Origin: Pagrus major
Taxonomy: Eukaryota; Chordata; Actinopteri; Spariformes; Sparidae
Length of the DNA stretch: 64,000 nt
Reading direction: 5' to 3'
Assembly: GCF_040436345.1 (NCBI RefSeq)
Contig: NC_133216.1
Coordinates: forward strand, 14,836,110-14,900,109
In this document: piece after piece, positions 27,541 to 40,840 of the stretch
Position numbering within the stretch: the stretch's first letter is position 1
How the letters are laid out: every line of letters begins with the position of its first letter
Position numbers and translations under genes: made by a program
Notes under the pieces: model-generated
The model's database searches: none
What the model saw: the letters and a program-made list of their open reading frames with translations, nothing else
Told to the model about the DNA's origin: nothing

Positions 27541-30500
27541 TTAATATAAATATATATATTTCATATTTCAGAGGAAAATGCTCCTTTGACTCCATTACAT
27601 TGATTTGACAGCTATAGTTATTGTTCTTTATTTGCATATGTTTGGTATTAAAGTAATCCAAACGTAACGGAAAGCAATCAAATTACATTACTTTAATATT
27701 GTGATACTTGAATTACGCTACTGACTACATTTTTAACAGGTAATTAGTAACTGTATTGGAATACATGTATACATGTAAACCTCCAACCCTGCTTTTGGAT
27801 TACCCTGATAACATGCAAATAAAGACTACAGAAAATAAATACCAATAAGATAAGATGTAAATGAGCTTTTAGCTACAGATAAGAAGTCAAACAAACAAGT
27901 CAAATAATTTTAGTCTTAATAATGAGTGTATTCGATTCCACTCGAGACCAGAGTGATTCTTTGTGAGACTTGTAAAGTGTTGTCATGTGTGCACTTGTGA
28001 GTGGTTACAGACTAGTATATCATACTTGTATATCAATTTGTAGTCCTGTCAGTAATCTCCTTTTTACTCAATGGGTCTGTAATCTTTACATCTTTTTTCT
28101 AATCTACTAATCTTTTTTCTGTAACTTTAACAGAATACAGTTACCTTTTTTTGTACCCTGATTATGTAATCCTGTTACTCCCCAAGAATGAAAATATGAT
28201 GAAATATTATACATTTAACTACCCAACAGTGTATAAAATTAAATCTCCACCTTTATCTTTTAATGCACTGCTTAAATAATAATGCATCAATAAGAGTGAA
28301 GAAAAGTAATATAAAAACAACAGGCAGCTTTTACTTTGATACTTTAAAGTACATTTTTTTTTTGCCAATACTGTGCTTTCACTTTGGTAAAATGTTGAAA
28401 TACAGAAGCTCCACTTGTAATTGGTTGTTTTTACAGCGGAGCGTTGCTACATTTACTTCAACCACTGTTAGAAGTGATGGACTTTATGTCATTACACATA
28501 ATATTATTATTACTTATGCATTCATGTATACTGTAAGTGGCATTTTACTGTTGTAGTTGATCAAGGTAGTGCTGGTTTAACTTATATTGCCATATCTATC
28601 ATATGTTTTGAATGTAAAATCATAATCTAAAATGTAACAAGTAACTTTATTAAAAATTTGAACACTCAAGTGAAGTATTTCAAGACTGTACTTAAATACG
28701 GATCTTACTTACTTTCCACCACTGTTGAATACAAGATACATTAGCTTCAACTCACACTGTTATCTCCAATCAAACACCCCTGAATTATTACATGAATGAA
28801 AGTCAAGTTCCCACCATGAACATGGTGTAGTAGCAGTGGATTTCACCTGAACTTCAACACAAGGTGGTGCTGTTTAAACATCTTCTAACCAGACTCCCAG
28901 CGTCTAATTTGGGACAGGTGCAGCACATGCAGTGTGGCCAAGACAGGAAGGAGAAAAGACAATAAAACTGGAAACAGCTGAACGAAAGGCTGATTTAAAA
29001 CCAATGAAGTTTTCAATTGACAGTGATTGAATGCAGCTTGTTACCCTTTAAAATGCAGAAATGTGTTTGTGTGCATGAACATGGGCGTGTGTATGTGTGT
29101 GCGATGTTATTATGTGTTTGCTCGGGTGCACCACACCCACCCCTCATGATTGCGTGCACTTTGTAACCCAATAACCCCTTTGCAAGAGAAGTATTTCTTT
29201 TCCTTTTTCCATTAAGGTTAGAGAGCTATGTAGTATTATGTAAACTGTACTGAACAATGCAGACTCCTGAACCATGTTACTATTTTAGGAATAATACTTT
29301 TGTAGTGTTCATTTAATGTATACAAACAATCCCTCCTCTTCCAGGAACATATACTGCATACATCAGAATCCCCCTCTTCGTCATCATCTCACATCTGTTT
29401 TGTTGTGATTCACCATCACATGCTACTTCCTACTCTTTCTCACTTTGCATGTGGACAAACCAACCCTGTCACCACATGGCTTTCTCCTGCACACTCTTGA
29501 CTCACATGACCTCCTACAACTGCTGTTCCTTTCCATAATGCTCTCTGGCTGCGACTGTTCAGACGGTAAAAACAGGAAGCACATTTTGAAATGCTGTCAG
29601 TACACCCGAACGGAGGAAAACCTGAAGCAAAAAGAAGGACACAGTATTGCCTCGGCTCATCAAGCCAGCTGTTGTGCTGAAGTAATCGCCAGCTGCTATT
29701 AATAAAGACACAGTTGTTTTAACATCTAAGGCTCTACTTGATCCCACATACACCTTCAACAAAACTGAGCTGTGCTTTGAAAACTAATGTCCTAAGAACT
29801 GATTTCCATCTTGTTTGGCTTGTGACCCCTTTAAACAAAGCTATACTAGTCAAATCTTGTTCCACCAGTTTTTGTCCTTCTCAGATGGTTTTATTTGAAT
29901 ATTTGAGGCTGGAAAATGCAAAGCTAAGAAATATGTTCTGTTGATCCTATCATAACTCGTCCGTTTCATCTTGAGATGCAATGAGCAGGTCCGTAGCCCA
30001 AGTTTAGGAACCACTGCTCGATAAGACCTTTTGTTTAGAGACTGCTGATAACCACTCCAGTGCATTGAGGAGGGTTGCAAGAGCTTGTAACTCTTTTCCG
30101 GTGGTATGTTTCCTATGTGTACACAACCCAATCGCCAGAATAAATGTTAGCATAAATGTAAGCAAAGCCACAGATAAGTAAAAACTGGACGTTTCTTTAT
30201 GTTGCAACTTTATGTTTGTTTAGGTTCAATTTTCTCTTTCTCTGTCGTCACAACAAGAGATTACAGATGGAGATGGTCCGACTTCTCTGGAAAAATAGCC
30301 GATTTTGGTCGCCACAAAAACAGATGAAAATGTCCCCAGGTCTCCTGAGAGATATCCAGTGGTGTGACCTAAACTTCCCCTCCTCCTCCTCCTGATGTGA
30401 ACGGTGGCTCATGAGAAAACAAAGTGAAAGTGAAATGCCACATTTGGTACAATTGTCAACCTTGGACGTATCTGTGGTTTGCAGAAATGTCAGTTGCTAC

Positions 30501-30599
30501 TGCTTTACTCCCAGTTGATGGATGTGTCAGAGGTAAAAAAAAAACAACATATCCATTGTGAGAGCTTTTGTTTTATTTATTTTTTAGCACTGGTGGAAA
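27541..30599. other. Gene-poor intergenic DNA
   Basis: AT-rich, with no protein-like frame and no obvious repeat ends. Short open frames here (such as 28263-28556 and 29445-29702) look random. Confidence 0.6.
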
Positions 30600-30607
30600 A
30601 AGTACCC

Positions 30608-30900
30608 TCTTTGATACCCCGAAGGTTGATAAAGTTCTCTCTACAGTGGCCCAAATGTTTTCAATGTTTTAGTTTCAAGCAAATTCTACCTTTAGAGTCT
30701 CAGAGATAAAAAAAAAACATCCAGTGGTTTACAGTTTCCTTACTACAGGACATGACATACAGTAATGGCCTCTCTACAGAATACATACAAAATGTTCTGT
30801 ACATGCTTGTAAGGATTATCACGTTCTTGAGAATGTATTCATGTAACAATCTGCCCCTAAGGTTGACAAAGTTCTCTCTACAGTGGCCCAGTGTACAAAA
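30608..30900. repeat. Diverged repeat with internal direct repeats, copy 1
   Basis: 'aaagttctctctacagtgg' occurs at about 30630 and again at about 30870 within this block. About 30665-30855 matches 32285-32455 (shared: CAAATTCTACCTTT, GTGGTTTACAGTTT, GAACATGACA-like, TGATTATCA-like). Confidence 0.7.
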
Positions 30901-31540
30901 AAACGTGATTTAGTGCCGTGCAATATGTCTGTGACGGCTTTCAATTGTTTCTTCCTTACTTTTTCATTTTTGGACGTTTCCGTCTTTGTCAGCTGATGAT
31001 GAAAAAAGACCTGCATCAGTCTCAGCTGGATTTAAACCGGGCATACCGCGGTTACGTGGTATCCATCCGAACAACTGAGCCTTTTAAATTTCTCAAGAAC
31101 TTCTCACAAAGTAGTATTCATTTACCACATTTACCACTGCATTGAAACCAGATGTTGGCATGATGCATTTACTGGAGACATATTTCTAGCAAATATACAC
31201 AAAAATATCTATAATCTACGATGTGGTTATGTGATATTTTCTCATTTTATGAGTTGATGCAGAAGGCCATAAATAAATGAAAAGAATGGATTATGCGGAA
31301 AATTAGTGTTTACGGTATCAGTTACATGGGTGGATATTCCACTTCACTGGTGGGAGGAAGATGAACAGGAAACATTCTCGGGAAGGATTCCTGAAGGGGA
31401 CAACAAAAGTTGTCGGCAGTTATATTTTCTGTACGTCATAGGCTACCTATTGTATTTACACTTCCACAAAACGTGTCATACCACGTTCACAATACGCGTT
31501 TATGAACTGAATTTGGAATTTTCTGAGAGGGATTGGATGT

Positions 31541-31760
31541 TTCAATGTTTGTAAACGTGACACCCCTGGATGTTTTTAAGGACAACCTGGGAAATGTTCC
31601 GGCCGTGCTTGTGGCGACAAAAACAGGTGTTTTTACCTCAGGACATCTACAGCGCTGTTTGTGGCGACTGAAACAGGGAGCTATTTTAAGCCAACACACT
31701 GTGTTTCTAACCCAAACCAGATGTTTTTTTCTGCATAAACCTAAAACCAATCCTTAGAAA
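31541..31760. repeat. Dispersed repeat with 'tgtggcgac' motif
   Basis: 'cttgtggcgacaaaaacagg' and 'tttgtggcgactgaaacagg' recur about 45 bp apart, and an inverted relative lies at about 30300-30330 ('cgccacaaaaacagatg'). Probably a non-autonomous element; the family is unknown. Confidence 0.5.
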
Positions 31761-32279
31761 CTTAAAAACACATCATTCCACATATTTAATTAGCACAAGT
31801 GTTTTCATTGCATATTATTATACACTTTCAAATTATATGTTTTCACTGATAAATGTTATTGAGGGGGACAAATCTCTCTTTTTCCTAGAAAAGGGGGTCC
31901 AAACCCACCTGTTCCCCCCATGGTTTCCACCTATAATTAATTACCAGAATGGTTACACAGTTTATCATTCAAAATCAAACTTTTCTACAATTTTAAAGGA
32001 TAAATATTATGTGTTTTTGTTCTTTACTTTCCCCACAGTGTTTTATTCTTGTGCATGTAAAAAGTCTTGAAGGTTAAAATGGTCAAAGGCCAGTATGACA
32101 GTATGGACGGTATGAGAAAACAAATGTGTTTTTTGAGCATTAAAGCATGTAAATCTATTCCAGTAGTAACCCCCCCAAAAATATGAGCCTCAAAATGAGC
32201 AGAATATGTCTCCTTTAACATGGTAATAAGCCCTATGGTAGAGCTTTGACTGTTGATTTTAAAAAAGAAGTCCGATTTT

Positions 32280-32455
32280 GTTTTCCATTTTTTACTTTCT
32301 AACAAATTCTACCTTTTGAGTTTCATCATCCAGAGGTTTACAGTTTTCTTACGACAGAACATGACACACAGTAACTACAGAATACAAAAGAAATGTTTAG
32401 TCTGTGCTCGTAATGATTATCATGCTCTTGAGAAAGTGTTCAAGTAACAACTTGA
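32280..32455. repeat. Diverged repeat, copy 2 of 30665-30855
   Basis: Matches the earlier copy from 'caaattctaccttt' to the 'cttgagaaagtgttca' end with many point changes and small gaps. Confidence 0.7.
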
Positions 32456-33040
32456 CTGAGACAATGTGTCAACATAAAGTCTCTCATTGTGTAGTTGGTG
32501 TGTATCAGTGTTATGTGCTTACATTACATACACCGTCTCTTACGCAACATCTCAGTCATTGTTGTGCTGTGTGACTGTAGATCACTATCACGCAGACAAA
32601 TGTGACAAAACATTTTTAATAAACAATAACCTCATAAAGGATCTTCCATCAGTTTTCAAAATTAAAATGGCTGTGGGTTATTATGACGATAGCAGCTGTT
32701 TAGAAAAAAGACAATGGCAGTTCAAATGAGATTATGGGTGATTCATCTCTGTACAGCTTTGAGCTTGAATCAATAAAAGACAATGTGGGACACTCAAAGC
32801 CAAAAGCATTATTGTTGAGAAAACCCTCCTTAAATGATTGGTTCTCAGAACATAATTCATCTATCGATACATTAGTGAAGTGGTTTTTGCTGGGAAATTC
32901 CCACCAGGACCCTGTACTAATTACAGACCACATTGCTTCCAGCTTCCTTTTTCTTGACCATACTGAACTCAGATGCAAACTCAAAACTAAAACACTGTAA
33001 TAGCTTATGAAAACTGCTGAACTTGTTTTTGGTGCTCAGT

Positions 33041-33450
33041 ATTTATTTCAAATTTCAATTTGAGGATGAACCCCTTGAGATAGATCTCATTTTCAAAGAG
33101 GTCCTCAGGCAAAAAAAACATGGAAATGACCATTTTAACAGACATTTCAACAAAACATTTACACAATAATCAACAAAGCAACAAGCGGCATCTGCACTAA
33201 ATGAATGAGAAAAATTAATTTACACTGCCAGAAAAAATAACATTATGTCAAAGTACTGCGTCGACCTGTAAACTACAAAAAATGAATATAAATCCAATCA
33301 ATAACAAGAACGAGTACATTTTAGGTCGTAAAAGTCATGCAAAGAAGTGATTGATCTGAGTTAGGCAAATCATTCCAGTGTGGTTGTGCTTGAACTTAAA
33401 AGCATGTCTCCTCAAAGATCCTAACCTGATGACTTGATGATGATTTGTTA
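33041..33450 (-). pseudogene. LINE 3' end relic
   Basis: On the minus strand around 33360-33410, broken frames give AFKFKHN then WNDLPNSDQS, matching the AFQVYAPQKWNDLQ ending of the LINE at 7806-8665. The following 3' UTR has GAACCCCTTGAGATAG, ATCTCATTTTCAAAGAGG and GTCCTC, a 3' UTR form seen in fish LINEs. Short and dead. Confidence 0.6.
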
Positions 33451-36090
33451 CACAGAACCATCTGGAAACTGTTCAGAACAGTGTTTCTTCAGTCCTGCAT
33501 GTTTTAGATGTTTCCCTGCTCCAACACACCTGATTCAAATGAATATGTCATTATCAGACTTCTGCATAGCTTGATGATGAGCTGATTATTTGGATCAGGA
33601 GTGTTGGGGCAGGGAATTATGAAAAACAGGAAAACATGCAAACTAAGTCCGAAATTTCAATTTACGGCTCACTGCTGCCTATTATATAGTGTGTATGAAT
33701 GTAACCAGTAATTCAGGACACAGCCCAGGACAATGCCCGCTCTGCTAATCTCCTGAACTTCAATCCATCTGTGGTGAGATGAAGTGAAACAGAATGGAAA
33801 GACAAGTGAAAAGTTCTCTAGAAAGGGGAACTACAATTTTTGTAACTCTCTTCTTCCCGTCTTAAATAGCATGTGGGGGTTGGAGTGATATTTCACTTTC
33901 ATAAAGTGTTTCATTCAACACTCACCCCGGTTGAAGCATTTACAGTAATGTACATCTGCTTAAGAGTTCAACAGAACTACTATGGATTTTTCTGGGTATC
34001 CTCTCTGGTATTTCATTTTTAATTCCATGAAACTCAAAATATTTGTCATCGTATTGATGTGCCTCAAACAAGCTGATGGAAGTGGTTGTGATATGATTTC
34101 AATATTTTTTTTGTTCATCCCTAAAATTAGTGTTTTGTTTGGGCGTGTGCTCTGAAGAAAGAAAGTTTGTACATTACTGAATATGTTGTTGACTGAGATT
34201 GGCATCATCATTTTCAGTTGTTATGTGGAAAAGCTCAGTCTGAGATGACGTCCATGCCAGCTGAGGCCTGTTTAGACAGAGACTACAACAAGTGAAGCTC
34301 CTGAACAAAAACCTCTGTTAGCACAGAAGACATCTTCAAACTCCATTATGGTTTGAATTACACCAAACAAGGTAAGCCAACACAGGCCTGGCCCATTACT
34401 TCTGTATTATAGGTGCCTGTGTATTGTCTGCAGGATTGGGAAAGCCCTGTCTGTTTCGGTGTAACTTTCCACTGTACCATATCTGTGTGTGTGTGTGGGT
34501 GTTGTTTAATGCCTGTGAAACGTTTTTCAGGACTATATATTTGACAGTTTTGGGGTAAATATTTCAGTCTTAAGCAATGAAATCCTTTAAATAATAGAAT
34601 AAAAAAATTAATTTAAAAAATTCCAGTAATAGGTGAACTGAGAAGTTATTTTATTTTACTTTGAAATTATTTTAAATCAAAGTAAATATAAATATATTTT
34701 AAAAATTAGCTAATTTTGTCTCAGTCAAACAAACAATTCTGTTAACAGAACCTAAAGATATAATATGTAACATTTCCACATTAAAACGACTAGTCCTACT
34801 GTCTCTTACATGTATATATTTTGTTGATGTGTGAACATACCTTACCCCAAATTTTTCCAACAAAGTTAACACCCAGAGAAATCCTTAATCATAAAGTAAC
34901 GATGTGTTTTATTTATTCCTGTCAATGGTGTCTCATCTCTTTTGCAACCACTAACTGCTATAACTTCCACTGAAACACCAGATGATATGACGCGAGTGAG
35001 GAAGGAACTTTAATGACCTCATCCGTGAACATTTCCACCTGTGGTTTTCATTTGCATTGAAGAGCAACATCTATGAGACTTTTCTACTATAGATCAAACA
35101 ACAAACAAATAAACCGGATGTTGCAAACATGTCACAGTGGAGCAGTCATTTTTCAGGTTTCCTACATGTTGGGACAGCTGCTGGATACACATGAAACCCT
35201 CCACTAGCACCACCTCGTTTTACTGTCACTATTGCACAACCACTGTGCGGTAATACACATCTTATTGTACTGTGGAAACCAGGGATAAACAAATTATTGG
35301 CCTGGCCGATTATTGAGAATGATTTTCTGCATTTTTCGGTATCACTGTTTTACAATAAAATAAATTCATTTCAAAATGAATTACTTTGGCTCTGATGCAG
35401 CATCCTCTCTGTGTCTTTAGTCACCGCTTGAGAAAAACTGAATAGTTTACTTGAGTGAAACACTTAAAGTATCTCATATTAAATGTACTTAAGTATCAAA
35501 AGTACAGGTAAAACTTAATGGTACATAATATTCCCATATACTGTTGGTCGACTGATTATTGGCCTTTTTTAAAATTTGATTGTCGATAAAACACATGAAT
35601 TAAGATATGCTCTCTGGCTCTGATGCAGTATGCAATCCGCAAGAGCTAGTAACTAAAGTTATCAAATAGATGTTGTGAGTAAAAAAAAAAGGTGGTATAA
35701 AGTGGAAGGATAAAGTAGCAGAAAATGGAAATACTCAAGTAGAGTACCTCAAAATTGTACTTAACTGCAGTACTTGAGTAAATTGTAGTTAGTTAAATTC
35801 CCTCAATGATTATTCTCAATCTGGACACTAAGATTTTTTATTTTTGCTGCAAACGTATATCGATTCCAAATATCAAATATCAGCTCTGAAAAAAACATAT
35901 AGGTCGAAGTGTAGTGCAAACTCATACTACTGTTGAAAGCCTGTGGTCCACAGATTTGCACAGCTGCTACACAGTGCTTTAAGTTTCTACTTTTCTTTCC
36001 TATTAGAGAAGACAGCAGGGTAAGAATTGCATTGTACTCTTGGATACTTGTTCTGTTGCTCAAGACAAATCTTTGAATCTTGATTCTAGC
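33451..36090. other. Gene-poor intergenic DNA
   Basis: No gene seen. Around 34745-35290 there may be a non-autonomous repeat ('agatataatatgtaacattt' at its start), and 35540-35770 holds common fish repeat words ('ctgattattggcc', 'aagtagagtacctcaaaa'). None could be bounded. Confidence 0.4.
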
Positions 36091-36196
36091 GAGCTCTCAT
36101 ATCTGGTGGATCTCTTCATTCTTAATTAAACGCAGGTGCTCCAGAGCTCTCATATCTGGTGGATCTCTTCATTCTTAATTAAACGCAGGTGCTCCA
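36091..36196. repeat. Perfect 53 bp tandem duplication
   Basis: The unit beginning GAGCTCTCATATCTGGTGGA and ending GCAGGTGCTCCA runs 36091-36143 and is repeated without a single change at 36144-36196. Confidence 0.97.
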
Positions 36197-37540
36197 GAGA
36201 GGTCATCCAGACTGAGCCTGATCGGAGTGACATTGCAAATAAATACAGAGAGATTAAATGAAGCGATGTGCTAACTGCCTGAGTGTGTTCTCACTGTCTC
36301 ACATCAGCAGTATCTCCGTCACCACCTCCAGCTCTCTGGAGTCAGCTCCGGTTCACTAGACGATGTTTACTGTTATGGATCCTCAAACCTGTTTTGCATT
36401 GCTGGTTTCCTGAATGCAAAAACAAACACAAAGAAGGAATTAAAGTCCTGGAAGGCTAAAAACAAAAGAACTCTCAGACATCATGTTATGCACAGCTGAA
36501 AACATGTGCTGGCTAATTTAATGATCTGGTGTTTAACATTTCCATGACTCACAGACTTGATACTTATCAATCATACCGTAATCATTAGAGAAGAAATGCA
36601 AATACAGCAATCAGACTGCATTAAAACAAAAAGAAACTGTGCAAAGATATGGAAATCTTTTTGTTCTCTCTTACGTTTTCTCTCGTTCACAAACACGTCC
36701 TGATGGTGGACCTGTAACAGTATACTGTTGTCTGCTTTACAAACTCCCACACAGTGTTGTACACACACTTATGACTAATGAGACCTGATTGATCTGATTT
36801 TCTGTTTTATACTCAGGACTCTGCTTTCAATTATAGATGAAAAGGTCAGACAAAAATGGCCAAGACCGAAACTCCCAGGGCTTGACATACCTTGTAATTG
36901 TGGTCAAGACCAAATAATGTGAATATCTCCCCGTCCTCTAGTGAGTCATGAGTTATGATAAATACTTCTTTTACTGACACTGGTTCTTTTCCTGAAAACT
37001 GTGACATTCATTGTTTATTTTTTCACTATAAAAAACAAACCCCAATGTTGCTCATTTTATAGTGTGTTGATAGACAGCTAGTTTTCTTTGGAGATCTAGG
37101 GAAGGAGGAAATGATGCTAAGCAGACCAAGCATATCCATCTTTTGGAGCTCCAGACAGAACACACACATAATACACATTAATCTTTGCCACATGTTACTG
37201 GCCATACTTATGCAAGTGTTTCTTGAATTTATACAGAATATTACATTTTATGTTTTGTTTAGCTAACCTTTTTTATTCTTATTCAGTCGTCTGAGAAAAA
37301 ACAGCTGCAATCCCTAATTTATCTTTTATGACAGGGTGCAGACAGATGTAAGACAGATAAGTGTTTTTCAATATTATGTAACATGTTTTTATGTTTCTCT
37401 CTGATGAAGACATGCCATGTTCTGCGTACATTGATAAAAGTTTTTTATAGTTTGTACGGACTGACTTGTTTTTATTGTCTATGTGAGAATAGACCCAAAT
37501 TAGCTGGGACCGAAAGTTACAATGTTCTGTTTTATCCACC

Positions 37541-37729
37541 TATCTATTTATCCACCCATCTCTCTTTATCATCATCCATCCATCTATTCATTCATCCATT
37601 TATCTTTTCATTCATCATCCAGCCATCCATTCTTCCATCTGTCTGTCTGTTGTTCACTGATCCATACACCCTACCATCTCTTCAATCTGTCCATCCATCC
37701 ATCATCCATCCATCCATCCATCCATCCAT
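37541..37729. repeat. TCCA/ATCC-rich degenerate microsatellite
   Basis: Degenerate CATC/TCCA tetranucleotides becoming regular (CCAT)n at about 37690-37729, directly touching a duplicated segment. The long open frames across it are an artefact of the repeat. Confidence 0.95.
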
Positions 37730-38294
37730 GGGGAATATACAGCCTGAAGAGGTCTTAACAGGAACATCAAGTTAAAACGCGCGTACTGCAGGCTTTTAAC
37801 CAACAAAGCGACTGTGGCATTCTTCCTACGTTAATCAGATCTATTAAAACAAGCTTTAGGAAGATCAATCAGCAGGGTTTAAGACATCATTCAATGAGCA
37901 GACAAATGAGTGAGGTCACACTCTCTTGGGACCTGAGATTTTAATTTGAATAATGGCTCAGTAAAACACAGAGTAGTTTACTTTGCTTGATTAATTCCAT
38001 AAAGGCCACTTTTACTACACCTGATTTCAGAGCGTTCTTATAAGATATCCAAACAATGTACAGGCTAAAGTATTTAGAGAGACGTTTCAGACACAGTTTG
38101 CCTGTAGTGCTTTTTATCCATCAAAATTGTTTTGGTGTGAGTTGTACCGATGTCTGCCTTCTGTCGAATATAATGGAACTACACGGTTCTCAGCTTGAGT
38201 TGCTCATAGTGCAAAAGAAAAAATAAATAAATGTGAAAAACTCAACATTGCCTTTTTCCAGAAATGATGACTAGGTTACTCAAGATAATGCACA
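37730..38294. repeat. Segmental duplication, copy 1
   Basis: About 565 bp that recurs at 39689-40277. Landmarks: GGGGAATATACA, CTGAAGAGGTCTTA, ACTGCAGGCTTTTAACC, AGCGACTGTGGCATTC, AGGAAGATCAATCAGCAGG, TGCTTTTTATCCATCAAA, GTTCTCAGCTTGAGTTGC, CTCAAGATAATGCACA. No protein-like frame is conserved between the copies. Confidence 0.95.
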
Positions 38295-38305
38295 TGGATC
38301 CACAT

Positions 38306-38456
38306 ATCTATTCATCCATCAATCCACCCAACCACCCATCCATCCACCCGTCCATCCATCCATCCGTCCATCCGTCCGTCCGTCCGTCCGTCCGTCCGTC
38401 CGTCCGTCCGTCCGTCCGTCCGTCCATCCATCCATCCATCCATCCATCCATCCATC
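38306..38456. repeat. (TCCA)n-(TCCG)n-(TCCA)n microsatellite
   Basis: A core of about 13 TCCG units (roughly 38371-38424) flanked by TCCA units on both sides, reading (GGAT/GGAC)n on the other strand. Confidence 0.97.
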
Positions 38457-39688
38457 TTAATTTAGGATATTAATTTCACCTGGACTGCTTCTTTGATCTG
38501 TATGAAACCTGAGAGTCACCACATCCATCCACTCATCAGCCTACCTTCTATCCAACCATTTGTGTGAAACCTGAGAGTCGCCACACCTTTCGACTCTTTG
38601 AATAACAAACACCAGCAGCTTCTATAGTAAATGGAAGCTTCGCTGCGCTTAAACTGCTTATGTACTATAATAAGATCTTGTGTAAATGTATGACCTTTAC
38701 ACAAGTGTTATGATCTCTGTGTCTCAGTTGGTATGTTCACAGAGTCATCAGCCTGTTTGGGAAAAGTGTACCAATACATCTACATTTGTTTTCCATCAAT
38801 GTCTTCTGTTTATTTAAAGGTGCCACGATGGTTTGTTTTATCTGCAGTTCAGCTGTAAACACCCCGCGTGCCATCCAGGTCTTAAGGTGGCCTGCGGTCG
38901 TTAAAAGTAAATTAGAGGTTCTGTTTGTCATGGAGGGAGTGAGGCTTGGAGATATGGAGAGAAACTGGGAAGAAGAAACAAAACAATCTCACAGTGGTCC
39001 ATGCCAGCAAACTACCGCCCACTACCAGCTGTGCAAATGTGCATCAACACTTTCATTTGCAGTATAAAACAAGGAGAAACCTGATCTCTATTCCTGAACG
39101 CTGGCACTACGCTGTTATCATTATGTTCAGTCAATTACAGAAACAGCAACAGGAAGCAAGCGAGTGTAATTATTGAGAGTGTACTGAGCACCGAAATTAA
39201 ATTACTACGCAGCAGTTTGTATTTCTTGGTTGCAATGACTTTATTGGTGCTTATTTTAGGTGTCGTGAAAAGAAACCATTATGGAGCGCAGCGATGGCTC
39301 CTCAGGAACTGCGTCATTATTACATCCTCTGTTTGCGGAAATGGTTATGTGTTCATTATCTGCCTTTGAGTCATTTCATGTCCATCAACCGACACATCAT
39401 CACGGCAGTTTGCTTTAGCTGTTGATTTGTTCCGTGTTGCTCTGTAATTTGACTTCCAGCTCTGACTGCCTTCTTACAATTTGGCCTGCAGATGATTCAA
39501 TTTGTCTTTAAGAGCCCTCCACACACATGCCCAAGTGTTTTTACTTATTCTTTCTGCTCTGGTTGAAGCTGGCGGATACACTCTTGGAAATCAGGTGGCA
39601 TATTAAACTACATAAGGACAATAAAGGTGAGATTAATATTAAGAATGATTACAAAGGTGTAAGATGAAACTGGCGTAACAGACTGGAA

Positions 39689-40277
39689 GGGGAATATACA
39701 ACCTGAAGAGGTCTTATCAGGAGCATTGAGTTAAAACGCGTGTACTGCAGGCTTTTAACCAACAAAGCGACTGTGGCATTCTTCCTGCATTAATCAGATT
39801 AAAACAAGCTTTAGGAAGATCAATCAGCAGGGTTTAAGACATCATTCAATGAGTGGACAAATGAGTGAGGTCACACTCTCTTGGGACCCAAGTCTTTAAA
39901 TTGGATAATGGCTCAGTAAAACACAGAGCCTTCTTGAGTAGACAGTCGTAATGATGGAAAATCACAAAGCATTTTACTTTGCTTGATTAATTTGATTAAG
40001 GCCACTTTTACTACACCTGATTTCAGAGGGAAATAGACTTTTTTAATTCAAAATTTCCTGCAACATGTATGATGATCTGTAAAATATGAGGCGTATGAGA
40101 TATCCAAACAATGTACAGGCTAAAGTATTTAGAGACGTGTCAGACACAGTTTGCCTGTAGTGCTTTTTATCCATCAAAATTGTTTTGTAATGGAACTACA
40201 TGGTTCTCAGCTTGAGTTGCTCATAGTGCAAAAGAAAAAATAAATAAATAAGACTAGATTACTCAAGATAATGCACA
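39689..40277. repeat. Segmental duplication, copy 2
   Basis: Partner of 37730-38294 in the same direction, about 1.96 kb apart. It carries an extra segment around 39925-39970 ('cttgagtagacagtcgtaat') and another around 40025-40095 that copy 1 lacks, and lacks a short stretch that copy 1 has near 38140-38175. Confidence 0.95.
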
Positions 40278-40392
40278 GATGTTGTTATTATGAGCAGTTT
40301 GAGGTAAGAACTAATTTCTTCCCGTAAAACACTTCCCTCTGCATAGTATTACACAGTTGATGTTGTTACCTAAGCTATCGGCATGGTTCCAC

Positions 40393-40840
40393 TTAGTTTA
40401 GTTTAGTTTAGTTTATTTGTTTATGATGACGTGGACAGTCTCCTTTAATAAACTTGACAGTAAAAGGAGCAGCTTTAGCCTTTACGCCTAATTTCTGGCT
40501 GTAGTCCCCGGTCGGTTGTCAGAATAGGCAATCTTGAATAGCTAACATTACAAGAAGATGCAAGGGATAAAAAGAACAAATCCGAAAAATTAAAAATTAA
40601 AATATCAAAAAGGTACATACAAGGCATGGAGCGGCAACAGATAATGACTACGTCACATATCACGTCTGATGGGGGTAAATGTTTGCAGTTGTAGTTATCT
40701 GATAGCCATGTTTTGAGGTGTTTAGTGAAGGTGGAGTATGTATTTATGTCTTTGATAATGGCAGGCAGTGAATTCCAGTTTTTTATTGCTCTAACTGAGA
40801 GCTTCTGTCGGACACTTTTCAGAAACATTTGACAGCACAC
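40393..40840 (-). pseudogene. LINE C-terminal relic with (TTTAG)n tail
   Basis: On the minus strand the frame 40840-40475 contains VRAIKNWNSLPAIIKDINTY and FTKHLKTWL, the typical last residues of a fish LINE ORF2 ('R..K.WNSLP..I....S...FK..LK..L'). It is followed in that direction by a pentanucleotide TAAAC tail (TTTAG on +, 40393-40415). It is 5'-truncated and unlike the LINE at 7806-8665 in tail type. Confidence 0.75.

Noticed and set aside
37383..37775. Long + strand frames rich in His, Pro, Ser and Ile
   Set aside because: They are translations of the TCCA/ATCC microsatellite.
38264..38473. Repetitive HPSVRPS-type open frame
   Set aside because: Pure translation of the TCCA/TCCG array.
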